Positions 55,260 through 64,000 of a DNA stretch of 64,000 nt are shown here, one piece after another. A program made the position numbers and the translations under genes. The stretch's first letter is position 1. Every line of letters starts with the position of its first letter. Where the stretch lies: NCBI GenBank assembly GCA_910585345.1, contig CAJUDS010000003.1, positions 149,686 through 213,685 of the forward strand, in the 5' to 3' direction. The stretch is from an uncultured Lachnospiraceae bacterium. GTDB lineage: Bacteria; Bacillota; Clostridia; Lachnospirales; Lachnospiraceae. The notes beneath the pieces were generated by a model, which was not told the origin of the DNA, ran no database searches, and was given only the letters and a program-made list of their open reading frames with translations.

Positions 55260-55970
55260 ATGATGAAAATGCAAATCCTGTCAACTCTTATGGTCTTGTC
55301 CGTATCTGCCCTGCTTACGGCCTGTCAGACGCCGGACAGCGCAGAAACCGCAGCGGATCCAACGGCGGCGGAAACCGCGGAAAGCATTCCCGCGCAGGAA
55401 ACGGCCGCAGAAACAGAAAGTACATCTGCCGAAACGGCTGCGGAAGAAGAAACGATCCCCGCTGTGGAAAACATGTCGTTTACAGTAGACATTACTGACA
55501 ATCATGCAGCAGGGATGGGACTGGTAATCGGCAATACGGCTACAAAGGATAATTACTGCGGCATGATCGAAATCCATCTGGATGAAGCTCTGGCCGAAAA
55601 AGCCGCACAGGAAATACAAATCGGCAAAACTTACCTATTTACCGTGCAGCCCATGATGACCATGTCCATCCCGCCCCAGGTAGCGGCGCTGGATTTCACG
55701 CCCGCAGACGATCAGGAGATCGCAAAGCTGGAAGAAATCAGAAAAACGGTTTCCAATTACACCGAATGTATGGAAACCTATCAGGACATGGAATTAGAGC
55801 AGATCATCCAGGATGCGAATATGAATTATGCCCTCTGGACGCAGGAAGAAATAGCCGAATTTACGGAATTTATTGCCCAAAAAGGCTATACCGACGATTT
55901 CAAAGTAAAATCTTATGTCAAAATAAGGGAAGAACTAAGCGGCAGCATTGCCGGTTTCTCTGAAGATTAG
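55260..55970 (+). CDS. Lipoprotein, function unknown
   Basis: 236 residues. The signal peptide ends in LLTAC, a lipobox, so it is lipid-anchored. A low-complexity A/E/T linker (about 20-70) leads to a mature domain with ITDNHAAGMGLVIGN and YLFTVQPMMTMSIPPQVAALDF. No catalytic motif is recognised. GGGAGG precedes the ATG. It is followed 13 bases later by a solute-binding protein gene, probably in one operon. Confidence 0.75.
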   Translation: MMKMQILSTLMVLSVSALLTACQTPDSAETAADPTAAETAESIPAQETAAETESTSAETAAEEETIPAVENMSFTVDITDNHAAGMGLVIGNTATKDNYCGMIEIHLDEALAEKAAQEIQIGKTYLFTVQPMMTMSIPPQVAALDFTPADDQEIAKLEEIRKTVSNYTECMETYQDMELEQIIQDANMNYALWTQEEIAEFTEFIAQKGYTDDFKVKSYVKIREELSGSIAGFSED

Positions 55971-55983
55971 GAGGAGACCCCGC

Positions 55984-56982
55984 ATGATGAAAAAACGTAT
56001 CTTCGTCTTTTCCACGATACTGATCGTATTACTTCTATGCGTCATCGGACTTGCCGTCTCTGACAGAAACGACGATGTTATTACAGTAGGTATCTGCCAG
56101 TTTGCCCAGCATGAGTCCCTTGACGCCGCCACGCGCGGATTTTGCGACGCGCTTACCGAAGAGCTCGACAGCCGCATTGTCTTTGACGAACAGAACGCTA
56201 ACGGTGATCTGGCGCTGTGTACAGAAATCATTCAGAATTTTATCTTTCAAGACGTAAACCTGATTCTTGCAAATTCCACCGCTTCTTTGCAGGTTGCGGC
56301 AGGCGTAGAGACGGACATTCCCATCCTCGGAACCGCCGTGACGGAGTATGGCGCGCTGGCGGCGGACGGTTCCGCTGCGGAAATTCCAGCAAATATTTCC
56401 GGCACATCCGATCAGGTTCCTGCCCGGCTGCAGGCCGACATGATACAGGAACTGTTTCCGGAAGCATCCAACATCGGCATGCTCTACTGCTCGTCAGAAG
56501 CAAATTCCCAGTACCAGGCCGATGCGCTGCAGGAAGAGTTAACCGCTATGGGATACGATTGCCAGTCATTTTTGTTTACAAATTCCAATGACCTCTCTTC
56601 CGTCACAATGACTGCCGCGTCTCAATGTGATGTGCTCTTTATTCCGACAGATAACACGGTTGCCGCTAACGCGGGCCTGATTGCCAACATCTGCATGCCG
56701 GAAAACGTCCCGGTTATCACGGGCGATGAAAGCACCTGCCGCCTCTGCGGAGTCGCCACAGTATCTGTCGATTATTATGATCTGGGCTATACAACCGGAA
56801 AAATGGCTGCGGAAATTTTAAAAGAGGGCAGGCCCGTTTCCGACCTGCCCATCCAGTATGCCTCAAGCTTCACCAAAAAATTCAATCACAAAATCTGCCG
56901 CATGATGCATATCCCGGTGCCGGACGATTATGTGAAAGTGAAGCACGCAACAGCGCCTTATTCCACCGACTCCAATACATAA
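55984..56982 (+). CDS. ABC transporter substrate-binding protein, TrpX/PF04392-like, orphan
   Basis: 332 residues. An uncleaved-looking N-terminal hydrophobic segment (FSTILIVLLLCVIGLAV) is followed directly by a mature domain with VGICQFAQHESLDAATRGF, LILANSTASLQVAA and VSVDYYDLGYTTGKMAAEILK, all typical of the ABC_sub_bind (TrpX) family. There is no lipobox, and no permease or ATPase gene is in the window. AGGAGG lies before the ATG. Ligand unknown; related proteins bind aromatic amino acids. Confidence 0.8.
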   Translation: MMKKRIFVFSTILIVLLLCVIGLAVSDRNDDVITVGICQFAQHESLDAATRGFCDALTEELDSRIVFDEQNANGDLALCTEIIQNFIFQDVNLILANSTASLQVAAGVETDIPILGTAVTEYGALAADGSAAEIPANISGTSDQVPARLQADMIQELFPEASNIGMLYCSSEANSQYQADALQEELTAMGYDCQSFLFTNSNDLSSVTMTAASQCDVLFIPTDNTVAANAGLIANICMPENVPVITGDESTCRLCGVATVSVDYYDLGYTTGKMAAEILKEGRPVSDLPIQYASSFTKKFNHKICRMMHIPVPDDYVKVKHATAPYSTDSNT

Positions 56983-59183
56983 ATCCGTGACTCAAAGTCA
57001 CCGCACGATTTCACATCCATTCCGGTTTCACTCGCAGTGTCGTCCGATGTAATCAAACCGAGATACATCAGCTCATCTCCATAGCATATCCTGCCGTCGG
57101 ACACACTGCGGTATCGGTAATCCGGCCGCAGTCCTGCCAGACGCACTCTTGCAAAATTACCGTTCACATGATTTAACACGCGGTACCATCCTACAATCGC
57201 CGTTTTCCGGTCTTCGCTCACTGTCATCCATGCCGTCTCATTCCCTTCAAAGGGACTCTGCAGACGATAAAATGTCCCGAACTGCAACAGTCTACGGTAT
57301 TTTTTCATAAAACAGATCTGCTCTTTTACCTGTGTAATCTCCGCTCCGGTCAGCGCATTTAAATCCAGCTCATACCCAAAAGTGCCAAAATAGGCCACAT
57401 TCGCTCTCGTGTGCAAAGGCGTCCGCCGCAGAAGCTGATGATTGGGCGATGCCGACACATGACTTCCAATACTGCTGAGCGGATAGCAGAAAGAGGTACC
57501 GTATTGGATTTTCAGGCGTTCCACCGCATCGGAATCGTCACTCGTCCACCCCTGGGGCGCATAATATAACATCCCCGGATCAAAGCGCCCGCCGCCGCTC
57601 GCACAGGACTCAAAAAGCACCCGCGGAAATTCTGCCGTCAAACGCTCATATAAATCATAGACCCCCAGAATATACCTATGAAACACCTCGCCCTGTCTGT
57701 CTGCGGGCAGCGCGGCGCTATAACACTCCGTAATGCTTCGGTTCATATCCCACTTCACATAAGATACTTTTGCCTCCCTGAGAATCCCAGACATCATCCT
57801 GTAAATCTCATCGACTACTTCTTTTCTGGAAAAATCCAGCACATGCTGGTATCTCCCATGAGACTGGCTGCGTCCCGGCGTCGCCAGAATCCAATCCGAA
57901 TGCCGACGGTAAAAATCTGAATCTTTATTTACCATCTCCGGTTCAAACCAAAGCCCGAACTGCAGTCCCATCTCTTCCATCCGCTCTGCCAGCCCGGTGA
58001 TACCTCCTGGCAACAGCCGTGGATTCGCCGTCCAGTCACCAAGCCCCGCACGATCGCTCCTTCTTTCCCCAAACCAGCCATCGTCCAGTACAAACAGCTC
58101 CACACCGCATTCTTTCGCCCTGGCGGCAATGCCGATCAACTGTTCTTCATCAAAATCAAAATAAGTTGCTTCCCAGTTATTAAGCAGAATCGGCCGTTCT
58201 CTGTCTCTCCAACAGCCTCTCGCCAGCCGCTTTTGGTATAGCCTGTGAAAAGTCTGGCTCATACCGTTCAATCCCTGGTCAGAGTAAACAAGCACTGCTT
58301 CCGGTGTCTGAAAAGACGCGCCGCTTTCCAGTTTCCAGTCAAAACAGGACGGATGTATCCCTACCAGCACTCTTGTCACATCGTGAGCGTCTACCTCTGC
58401 CTGTATCAAAAAATTGCCGCTATACACAAAAGAAAAGCCAAGTACTTCACCCTGCCGCTCATCCGCTGTCGGACGTTTCAAAACCATAAATGGATTATGC
58501 TCATGAGAAGAGTTCCCCCGCATACTGCCAACAGCCTGCGTCCCCTGTACAAGACGCCGATGCCGAATATGCCGTTCCCGCGCCCAGCACCCGGAAAACT
58601 GCAGCCATTCATAGTCGCAATCCGGCAAATCGAGGCAAAGACTCATCGCCTGTGTCAAATGCACGCTCGCCGTTCCGTTATTCACCAGACGGACATTCCT
58701 CGCAATCACACCGCCCTCTTCAAAAATACTATAGGACAACTCTGCCCTCATACCCGTAACCACATCCTGCAACGTGATGACCACAGTCTGCGCTTCGCTG
58801 TCCGTTTCCGTATACGTGGCTGGAAGACCTTCCAGCTTTGGTTTGCCTGCTCTGATACAATGACTTACATACTGGAAATCCGAAATCCGGCTGCCGTTCT
58901 CCTGCAGAACTTCAACCGCCGGCTGCCTGTAATCTGTTGTTCCATAGACGGGAAATTCCTGACGGGTATGCTCCAGAGAAAAAGTCCTGTCCCCTTCATA
59001 TAGATAAGAAGTCATGGAACGTCCCGCCTTTTCCAGAAGATAAGTGAAGTCCTCTTTATCATGAATCTTCTTTCCACAATACAACTGTCCCAAATGCCCG
59101 TTTTTCATTACCATCATAATATAGCTGACAGTATCGTTATAAAGATGAAATATTTTACTGCTCTCATGGTAGATAATCGCCAT
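56958..59183 (-). CDS. Alpha-galactosidase, GH36
   Basis: 741 residues with the full GH36 layout: a beta-sandwich N-domain, a barrel with LLNNWEATYFDFDE and LFVLDDGWFGER, the nucleophile in YVKWDMNRSITE and the acid/base region ESCASGGGRFDPGML...WTSDDSDA, then a C-terminal beta domain. It hydrolyses alpha-1,6 galactosides such as melibiose and raffinose in the cytosol (no signal peptide). The ATG at 59183 follows AGGAGG. It has no neighbouring sugar transporter. Confidence 0.93.
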   Translation of the reverse strand: MAIIYHESSKIFHLYNDTVSYIMMVMKNGHLGQLYCGKKIHDKEDFTYLLEKAGRSMTSYLYEGDRTFSLEHTRQEFPVYGTTDYRQPAVEVLQENGSRISDFQYVSHCIRAGKPKLEGLPATYTETDSEAQTVVITLQDVVTGMRAELSYSIFEEGGVIARNVRLVNNGTASVHLTQAMSLCLDLPDCDYEWLQFSGCWARERHIRHRRLVQGTQAVGSMRGNSSHEHNPFMVLKRPTADERQGEVLGFSFVYSGNFLIQAEVDAHDVTRVLVGIHPSCFDWKLESGASFQTPEAVLVYSDQGLNGMSQTFHRLYQKRLARGCWRDRERPILLNNWEATYFDFDEEQLIGIAARAKECGVELFVLDDGWFGERRSDRAGLGDWTANPRLLPGGITGLAERMEEMGLQFGLWFEPEMVNKDSDFYRRHSDWILATPGRSQSHGRYQHVLDFSRKEVVDEIYRMMSGILREAKVSYVKWDMNRSITECYSAALPADRQGEVFHRYILGVYDLYERLTAEFPRVLFESCASGGGRFDPGMLYYAPQGWTSDDSDAVERLKIQYGTSFCYPLSSIGSHVSASPNHQLLRRTPLHTRANVAYFGTFGYELDLNALTGAEITQVKEQICFMKKYRRLLQFGTFYRLQSPFEGNETAWMTVSEDRKTAIVGWYRVLNHVNGNFARVRLAGLRPDYRYRSVSDGRICYGDELMYLGLITSDDTASETGMDVKSCGDFESRIYVLESVE

Positions 59184-59303
59184 ACCCATCCTCCTGCTTT
59201 TTCCTCTGCCGGTCAATCAAAAACCAAATTATCCAATGATACGATTGTTCCTACCCATTGTAACGGTTATAAGATGATTTCGCAACATCTTTGTATTTTG
59301 CGT

Positions 59304-59816
59304 TTACTCCCGCTCTCCCGCCGCTCTTACCCCTTCCAGCTTTTGTATTTGTTCACGAATTTCCTTTCCATCCGCATCAAGCTCCACCGTTACGTGATAA
59401 TTGTATGAATTGCTTAACGGATTTTCCGCAAACAGATCCCGCAGATACGCATATTCCCCTGTCAAATACTGGTTTTGGAATACATCCCATGCCTCGTCGG
59501 CACTTACAAACCGCACACTGTATACGCCTTCCATCCGCTCCAATACTTCTCCAATCTCCGCAATCCGCTCCTCCGTAATATCCTTTTCAAAATACACATA
59601 TATATTTTTTTCCTGATACAAATGATAAGCTGCGTATGCCGGACAGCAGACTGCCAGAGACAGCGCTGCGCACATACAGACCGCCGCCAGCCTGGCATAC
59701 CGAAGAAGTATATTAGCGGAATGCTGTCTCCTCGTACAGTAATCGATCAGTTCCTCTCTCGCCTTTTCTGAAAGTTTAATTTCTCCCAGCGCCCGAATCC
59801 ATTTTTGATTTTCCAT
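59304..59816 (-). CDS. Putative anti-sigma factor with FtsX-type extracellular domain
   Basis: 170 residues from ATG 59816 (AAAAGGGAG upstream). A cytoplasmic N-terminus of about 40 residues (GEIKLSEKAREELIDYC) precedes one membrane segment (about 41-62). The exported part (about 70-165) reads NIYVYFEKDITEERIAEIGEVLERMEGVYSVRFVSADEAW and FAENPLSNSYNYHVTVELDADGKEI. That is the pattern of the FtsX extracellular domain. It follows an ECF sigma gene by 60 bases, so the N-terminus probably binds the sigma factor. The pairing is inference from position and topology. Confidence 0.7.
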   Translation of the reverse strand: MENQKWIRALGEIKLSEKAREELIDYCTRRQHSANILLRYARLAAVCMCAALSLAVCCPAYAAYHLYQEKNIYVYFEKDITEERIAEIGEVLERMEGVYSVRFVSADEAWDVFQNQYLTGEYAYLRDLFAENPLSNSYNYHVTVELDADGKEIREQIQKLEGVRAAGERE

Positions 59817-59876
59817 ATGATCTCCCTTTTCGTCTTTCCGGCCGTCGTTTACAGAAGTATTCACGGCCGCACAATT

Positions 59877-60341
59877 TTACATTCCGATTCTCTGTTTCAA
59901 TGCTTCCCGTCCTCTTTGGAGCCGCTTTTTTACCGTATTCTCCGTCACTCCCAATATACCGGCAACCTCTTTGATCTGATAACCTTCCACATAGAAAAGC
60001 AGCAGTACGGCTTTATATTTCGCCGGAAGCATAACCATTTCTTTCACGATTTCCCGGCTTTCAGGAGCGGAACATAAATTGGGTATTTCATCCGGATTTA
60101 AAAATATATGACGACGCCGAAAGCGTAGAAAATCTCTGCATAAATTCGCAGTGACCCGTAAAAGCCATGCTTTTTCATGTTCATGTTCTTTAAAATCCGG
60201 TGACTTTTCCATATATCTGAGTAACGCTTCCTGCACCGCATCCTGCGCGTCCTGCGGCTTACCTAACATAAGATACGCTATCCGGTAAAGACTGTCACCG
60301 TACATGTCCACTACCCGAATTATTTCGTTTTCTCTTTTCAT
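59877..60341 (-). CDS. ECF sigma factor
   Basis: 154 residues. Region 2 has YGDSLYRIAYLMLGKPQDAQDAVQEALLRYMEK and WLLRVTANLCRDFLR; region 4 has LPAKYKAVLLLFYVEGYQIKEVAGILGVTENTVKKRLQRGREALK. Region 3 is absent, as in ECF factors. The start is uncertain: ATG 60341 (MKRENEII) is used, but GGAGG is 14 bases upstream, and 60362 is an alternative. The next gene is the likely anti-sigma factor. Confidence 0.9.
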   Translation of the reverse strand: MKRENEIIRVVDMYGDSLYRIAYLMLGKPQDAQDAVQEALLRYMEKSPDFKEHEHEKAWLLRVTANLCRDFLRFRRRHIFLNPDEIPNLCSAPESREIVKEMVMLPAKYKAVLLLFYVEGYQIKEVAGILGVTENTVKKRLQRGREALKQRIGM

Positions 60342-60485
60342 AACACAGTTCGTTTCCTCCATTTCAAACCGAATGCACCGTCGGCCGATACGAAGCATTT
60401 CGCTTTTATGATATACACGTTTGAACACTGTGAAAGGTGACAATTATTTAACAAAATATCAGGAAGTCCGTATAAAACTTAATAT

Positions 60486-60514
60486 AACAAAAAGAGCTGC
60501 TTACAAGCAGCTCT
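60486..60514 (-). terminator. Terminator of the LysR gene
   Basis: AGAGCTGC-ttacaa-GCAGCTCT stem, followed on the minus strand by TTTTTGTT; it sits 30 bases after the lysR stop. Confidence 0.85.
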
Positions 60515-60543
60515 GCATCATTGCAATAATCCGTAATCACAGG

Positions 60544-61443
60544 CTAAAGTCGTTTCTTATATCGTAACAGATATTGATATAGCGCATCCGCTGCCGTACT
60601 CTTTGCGCGCCCCCTGTCGGAAATAATCTGTATCGACCGCTTGGGAATACGGCAGTCCATTTGTATTTGTACCAGTTTCCTACTCTCCATCAGAGGCAGC
60701 GCGAGAGCTTCGGGAATAAAACCGATTCCGAAATTGTTTTCAATCAACGGCAGCAAAAGAGCCAATGTCGCAACTTCCATGTCAGGCTCAAAATCTACGC
60801 CATGCTCTATAAAAAAATTTTTATAGAGATAATAGGTCGCACTTTCCCGTCCCAGTGCGATCAGAGAGTAATCCTTAATATTCTTTAATTCTAAAATGCT
60901 TCCGCCTAAATGTCTATACGCTGTTCCACCTGCAAGGATTTCGTCATAATCCATTATTTTGCTGCAGATAACGGTTTCGGGAAGTGCAAAAGGAGTGGTA
61001 ATAACAGCAAAATCTGATTTCCCACTGAGCAGATATCTTATCGTTTCCGGCGTTGTATGGTTATGGATTTTTATCTTTATTTCAGGAAACTCAAGTCTGA
61101 AATTATGCAGCGCGTCTAATAAAAAAAGATGAAGGGATGTTTCCGTTACTCCTATTTCAACTGTACCGCCGTATAACGAACTTTGTCCCCCTATTTCCTC
61201 CTGCGCAGTCAATAATTGTTTGTACGCAATTTCCACACGGGAATAAAGCTGCTCCCCTTTTTCTGTCAGACTGACCCCTCTTGCTCCACGGATAAACAGA
61301 CGACAGTTCAACTGTGATTCCAGCAGCTTCAAAATGCGCGTCACATTGGGCTGATTACTGCCCAGTGCAGCTGCCGCTTTCGTTATGTTTTCATATTTAG
61401 CTACATAGTAAAAAATCTTATAGTATTCAAAATTTATATCCAT
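60544..61443 (-). CDS. LysR family transcriptional regulator
   Basis: 299 residues. The helix-turn-helix is FYYVAKYENITKAAAALGSNQPNVTRILKLLESQLNCRLFIRGARGVSLTEKGEQLYSRV. The effector domain is complete (VEIGVTETSLHLFLLDALHNFRLEFPEIKI). It is divergent from a MATE exporter starting at 61554; LysR regulators often control such divergent genes, so it may respond to a compound the exporter removes. Confidence 0.9.
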   Translation of the reverse strand: MDINFEYYKIFYYVAKYENITKAAAALGSNQPNVTRILKLLESQLNCRLFIRGARGVSLTEKGEQLYSRVEIAYKQLLTAQEEIGGQSSLYGGTVEIGVTETSLHLFLLDALHNFRLEFPEIKIKIHNHTTPETIRYLLSGKSDFAVITTPFALPETVICSKIMDYDEILAGGTAYRHLGGSILELKNIKDYSLIALGRESATYYLYKNFFIEHGVDFEPDMEVATLALLLPLIENNFGIGFIPEALALPLMESRKLVQIQMDCRIPKRSIQIISDRGRAKSTAADALYQYLLRYKKRL

Positions 61444-61553
61444 ATATTTTTTATATGTCTTTCATACAACATATATATTTTTCTTATCTTATCAGATGGA
61501 TTATAATACGTTGACGGATAAATGTAAATAAAATTGGGAAAGGACATGATTCT

Positions 61554-62909
61554 ATGAGCAAAGATTTAACCGTAGGCAATCCCGAAACAGTACTATGGAA
61601 ATTTTGTCTGCCTCTTTTTGGAAGTATCATCTTTCAACAACTCTACAACATAGCAGACAGCCTTGTTGCTGGAAAATTCATCAGTGAAAATGCTTTGGCT
61701 GCTGTGGGAAACAGCTATGAAATTACGTTAATCTTTATAGCATTTGCATTTGGCTGCAATATGGGCTGCTCTGTTGTCGCCTCGCAGCTATTTGGCGCAA
61801 AGGAATTTGACAGGCTCAAAACCGCGGTAACGACAGCCTGTATTTTCAGTGGTGTTGTCTGTATTGTATTGATGTCTGTCGGGATTTTAGGTTGTAATTC
61901 GCTGCTTCATCTGATGCGGACGCCAAAAGAAGTGTTCTCCGACTCCAAACTGTACCTTGCTATCTACCTGTGGGGACTTCCGTTTGTATTCTTCTACAAT
62001 ATTGCAACCGGAATTTTTTCTGCCTTAGGCGACTCAAAGACACCCTTTTATTTCCTTGCAATCTCCTCCGTATCGAACATAGCAGTAGATATTTTATTTG
62101 TCAAAACGTTTTGCATGGGCGTTGCAGGTGTGGCATGGGCAACCTTTTTATGTCAGGGTGCCAGTTGCATCCTGGCGCTGTTTACGGTTTGGATAAAATT
62201 TAGAAAAATTCCATGCCAAAAACATCCTGTCTTATTTGACACAGCACTGCTAAAAAAGATTTTAATAATTGCCATACCAAGTATCCTCCAGCAAAGTTTC
62301 ATCTCAATAGGAAATATTCTGATTCAGAGCGTTATCAACGGATTTGGCGCTTCTGTAATGGCCGGATATTCCGCCGCAGTAAAATTAAACAATCTGGTGA
62401 TTACCTCGTTCACGACAATCGGCAACGGGATTTCAAATTATTCGGCACAGAATCTTGGCGCCAAAAAATATGAAAGGTTACACAGTGGTTTTCTTGCCGG
62501 CATGAAAATGGTATGGTGTCTGTGTATTCCTTTCTGTGTCCTTTATTTTTTCTTCGGAAACTACCTGCTCCTTTTCTTCCTGAAAAAGGACTCCGGCGCC
62601 GCTTTGCTGACGGGAAAACAATTTTTATGGGTCCTGTCGCCGTTTTATTTTATCATATCCGCCAAATTAATTGCGGACGGTATTCTCAGGGGAATCAGTG
62701 CAATGCGCCAGTTCATGGCAGCTACGTTCACGGATTTAATTCTGCGCGTCATTTTAGCTTACTTATTGTCAGGCTTGACAAACAGTGCGGTAGGTATATG
62801 GTGCGCATGGCCAATTGGATGGACTCTCGCTATGGCATTATCTGTTTTCTTTTACCACAGAAAATATAGAAACTATACTTTTTTTGAGAAAAGTATTTCC
62901 ACTCCATAA
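61554..62909 (+). CDS. MATE family efflux transporter (4)
   Basis: 451 residues, twelve hydrophobic segments, with LPLFGSIIFQQLYNIADSLVAGKFISENALAAVGNS and IAIPSILQQSFISIGNILIQSVINGFGASVMAGYSAAVKLN. Same subfamily as the exporter at 32.6 kb. AAAGGA lies nine bases before the ATG. Divergently paired with a LysR regulator. Confidence 0.92.
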   Translation: MSKDLTVGNPETVLWKFCLPLFGSIIFQQLYNIADSLVAGKFISENALAAVGNSYEITLIFIAFAFGCNMGCSVVASQLFGAKEFDRLKTAVTTACIFSGVVCIVLMSVGILGCNSLLHLMRTPKEVFSDSKLYLAIYLWGLPFVFFYNIATGIFSALGDSKTPFYFLAISSVSNIAVDILFVKTFCMGVAGVAWATFLCQGASCILALFTVWIKFRKIPCQKHPVLFDTALLKKILIIAIPSILQQSFISIGNILIQSVINGFGASVMAGYSAAVKLNNLVITSFTTIGNGISNYSAQNLGAKKYERLHSGFLAGMKMVWCLCIPFCVLYFFFGNYLLLFFLKKDSGAALLTGKQFLWVLSPFYFIISAKLIADGILRGISAMRQFMAATFTDLILRVILAYLLSGLTNSAVGIWCAWPIGWTLAMALSVFFYHRKYRNYTFFEKSISTP

Positions 62910-62993
62910 AGCCATGAACAGAATGTATGTCTTACCTACAACGAATGAATTGGCATTCTCCCCGCAGTCTGAATACAGAAATCTGATTTCGCA

Positions 62994-63710
62994 TCACAAT
63001 GCCTTTTTCAGCTTAATGCAAATACCTACAAAACAGGTATACGGTTGAATGATCGTTTCAAAGTATTGCTTATCTCCAAGAGCAAATTTATTATTTGTCG
63101 CGAGCCAATCGTCCCATGCTTTGCCAAAGCAATCCATTTCCCATGTTTTCACCGACGCAATCCTGTCGCTATAGCCGATCAGCTCTTTCCAGCGTTTAGG
63201 ACTTTTGAGCATATAAGCATCATCTCCAAGCCAATCGGAAAGAAGCTCCTCGGCACGGCCTGCATATTCCTCCTTCAGACCAGGGATTCCAATCAAAACC
63301 ACTCCATTATCTTTTATAAATGGCAAAATCCTTTCCTGAAAAAAGCCCTCGCTTCCCGCAAAATAATGATAAGCGTCGATACTGATCACCGCACGAAACT
63401 GCTTTTTTTCAAAATGAAGATTGCCCGCATCTTCACAAACAGGCGTTATCTGCTCTCCAACACCCCATTGGGCAAACCGTTTCCCATTTTCTTCTGCGCT
63501 TATCCATAGATCATTGGCAAAAACCCTTGCTCCGGTCTCTTTGGCAATGATAAGACTGGTCAGTCCCGTGCCGCATCCTAAATCGAGGATCCTGTCATCC
63601 GAAACAAATTGTAAAGGATATTTGTCTAACAGCTCTGCCAATATTCTTACGCTATTGGGCCCCATCATAGTTTCTGCCGAAATATATTCCTTATAGCTGC
63701 CAATATTCAT
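62994..63710 (-). CDS. SAM-dependent methyltransferase
   Basis: 238 residues of the class I fold. Motif I is ILDLGCGTGLTSLIIAKETGA, and the acidic residue after strand 2 is in VFANDLWIS. EDAGNLHFEKKQFRAVISIDAYHYF marks motifs II/III. Substrate not identifiable. AAAGGAG lies nine bases upstream of the ATG. Confidence 0.85.
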   Translation of the reverse strand: MNIGSYKEYISAETMMGPNSVRILAELLDKYPLQFVSDDRILDLGCGTGLTSLIIAKETGARVFANDLWISAEENGKRFAQWGVGEQITPVCEDAGNLHFEKKQFRAVISIDAYHYFAGSEGFFQERILPFIKDNGVVLIGIPGLKEEYAGRAEELLSDWLGDDAYMLKSPKRWKELIGYSDRIASVKTWEMDCFGKAWDDWLATNNKFALGDKQYFETIIQPYTCFVGICIKLKKAL

Positions 63711-63873
63711 ACACCTTGACTCCTTTCCATCGGGATTACTATACTAATTTATAAAATCATACAACTCCTGAATCCGCAAGAAAACTATTAAAAATAAAAT
63801 AGCGAAGACTTTCCCTACTCGCGCCCCATGCTCCATCTTAGCGGTATATATCATCTGCATGGGTCTTCACATT

Positions 63874-63906
63874 AAAAAACCCTCTGCTATTTACCATACA
63901 GAGGGT
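63874..63906 (-). terminator. Rho-independent terminator of tRNA-Leu
   Basis: ACCCTCTG...CAGAGGGT stem (63879-63906) followed on the minus strand by TTTTTT. It lies just downstream of the tRNA. The upstream stretch 63711-63873 shows no other gene. Confidence 0.85.
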
Positions 63907-63912
63907 ATACAA

Positions 63913-63998
63913 TGCCGGCGACCGGAATCGAACCGGTACGGGAGGTTAGTCCCGCAGGATTTTAAGTCCTGTGCGTCTGCCAGTTCCGCCACGCCGGC
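63913..63998 (-). tRNA. tRNA-Leu (anticodon UAA)
   Basis: 86 bases. The acceptor stem GCCGGCG pairs with CGCCGGC and the discriminator is A. The anticodon stem CAGGA/TCCTG encloses CTTAAAA with anticodon TAA. A long variable arm (CGGGACTAACCTCCCG) is present, as in class II leucine tRNAs, and the T arm has GGTTCGATTCC. CCA is not encoded. Confidence 0.95.
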
Positions 63999-64000
63999 AT

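Overview
The window looks like a chromosome segment from a moderate-GC Clostridia, most probably Lachnospiraceae. It combines strong AGGAGG ribosome sites, AddAB instead of RecBCD, a GlnRS, a DegV protein, PdxR/MocR and CsoR regulators, four MATE exporters, a lar nickel-pincer operon and an Amt-GlnK fusion. Identifications rest on reading motifs and gene context; no database search was possible.

Layout. 1-1.2 kb: tail of an IS3-family transposase and a Phd/YefM-RelE/ParE toxin-antitoxin pair with a palindromic operator. 1.7-4.8 kb: a secreted VIT/VWA protein ending in an SEP-TM-RRRK tail, followed by an exosortase K-like transpeptidase, which together look like a single-substrate exosortase system. 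4.9-15 kb: DegV protein, addA, addB, a MATE exporter and a TetR regulator. 15.1-22.9 kb: phosphate regulon pstS-pstC-pstA-pstB-phoU with a PhoP-box-like leader, a DMT exporter and phoP-phoR. PstS has its two half-domains in swapped order, and pstA ends in a triplicated 51-bp repeat that repeats the pstB Shine-Dalgarno. 23-27.2 kb: small acidic protein, MocR regulator, DUF2225 protein and glnS. 27.4-34 kb: DUF2142/GT-C-like membrane protein, a marR-MATE operon with twin operators, tRNA-Arg, a coiled-coil protein and another MATE exporter. 34-41.7 kb: lipoprotein, an AbiL/RloAB-type defence pair, the Amt-GlnK fusion with a long hairpin leader, an SGNH hydrolase and two small proteins. 42-45.1 kb: csoR-copA with a CsoR operator and an in-frame CopZ domain. 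45.3-48.4 kb: zinc-ribbon membrane protein and two ferredoxin-type aldo/keto reductases. 48.4-54.9 kb: MBL hydrolase-larB-larE-larC and an ECF nickel transporter (larMN, larQ, larO). 55-60.4 kb: lipoprotein, orphan solute-binding protein, GH36 alpha-galactosidase, and an ECF sigma factor with an FtsX-ectodomain putative anti-sigma factor. 60.5-64 kb: LysR regulator, fourth MATE, methyltransferase and tRNA-Leu.

Functional links. PhoPR probably controls the pst operon through the TTTACA repeats. LarB, LarC and LarE would build the nickel-pincer cofactor with nickel from the co-encoded ECF transporter, but no larA lies in the window. CsoR probably represses itself and copA. Three of the four MATE genes have a dedicated regulator, each from a different family. 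A short inverted-repeat element occurs at least three times (19.4, 30.7 and 55.1 kb). The best candidates for under-described biology are the exosortase K/VIT-VWA pair, the pstA/pstB repeat junction, the permuted PstS, the copA/copZ nested gene, the FtsX-domain putative anti-sigma factor and the inverted-repeat family.
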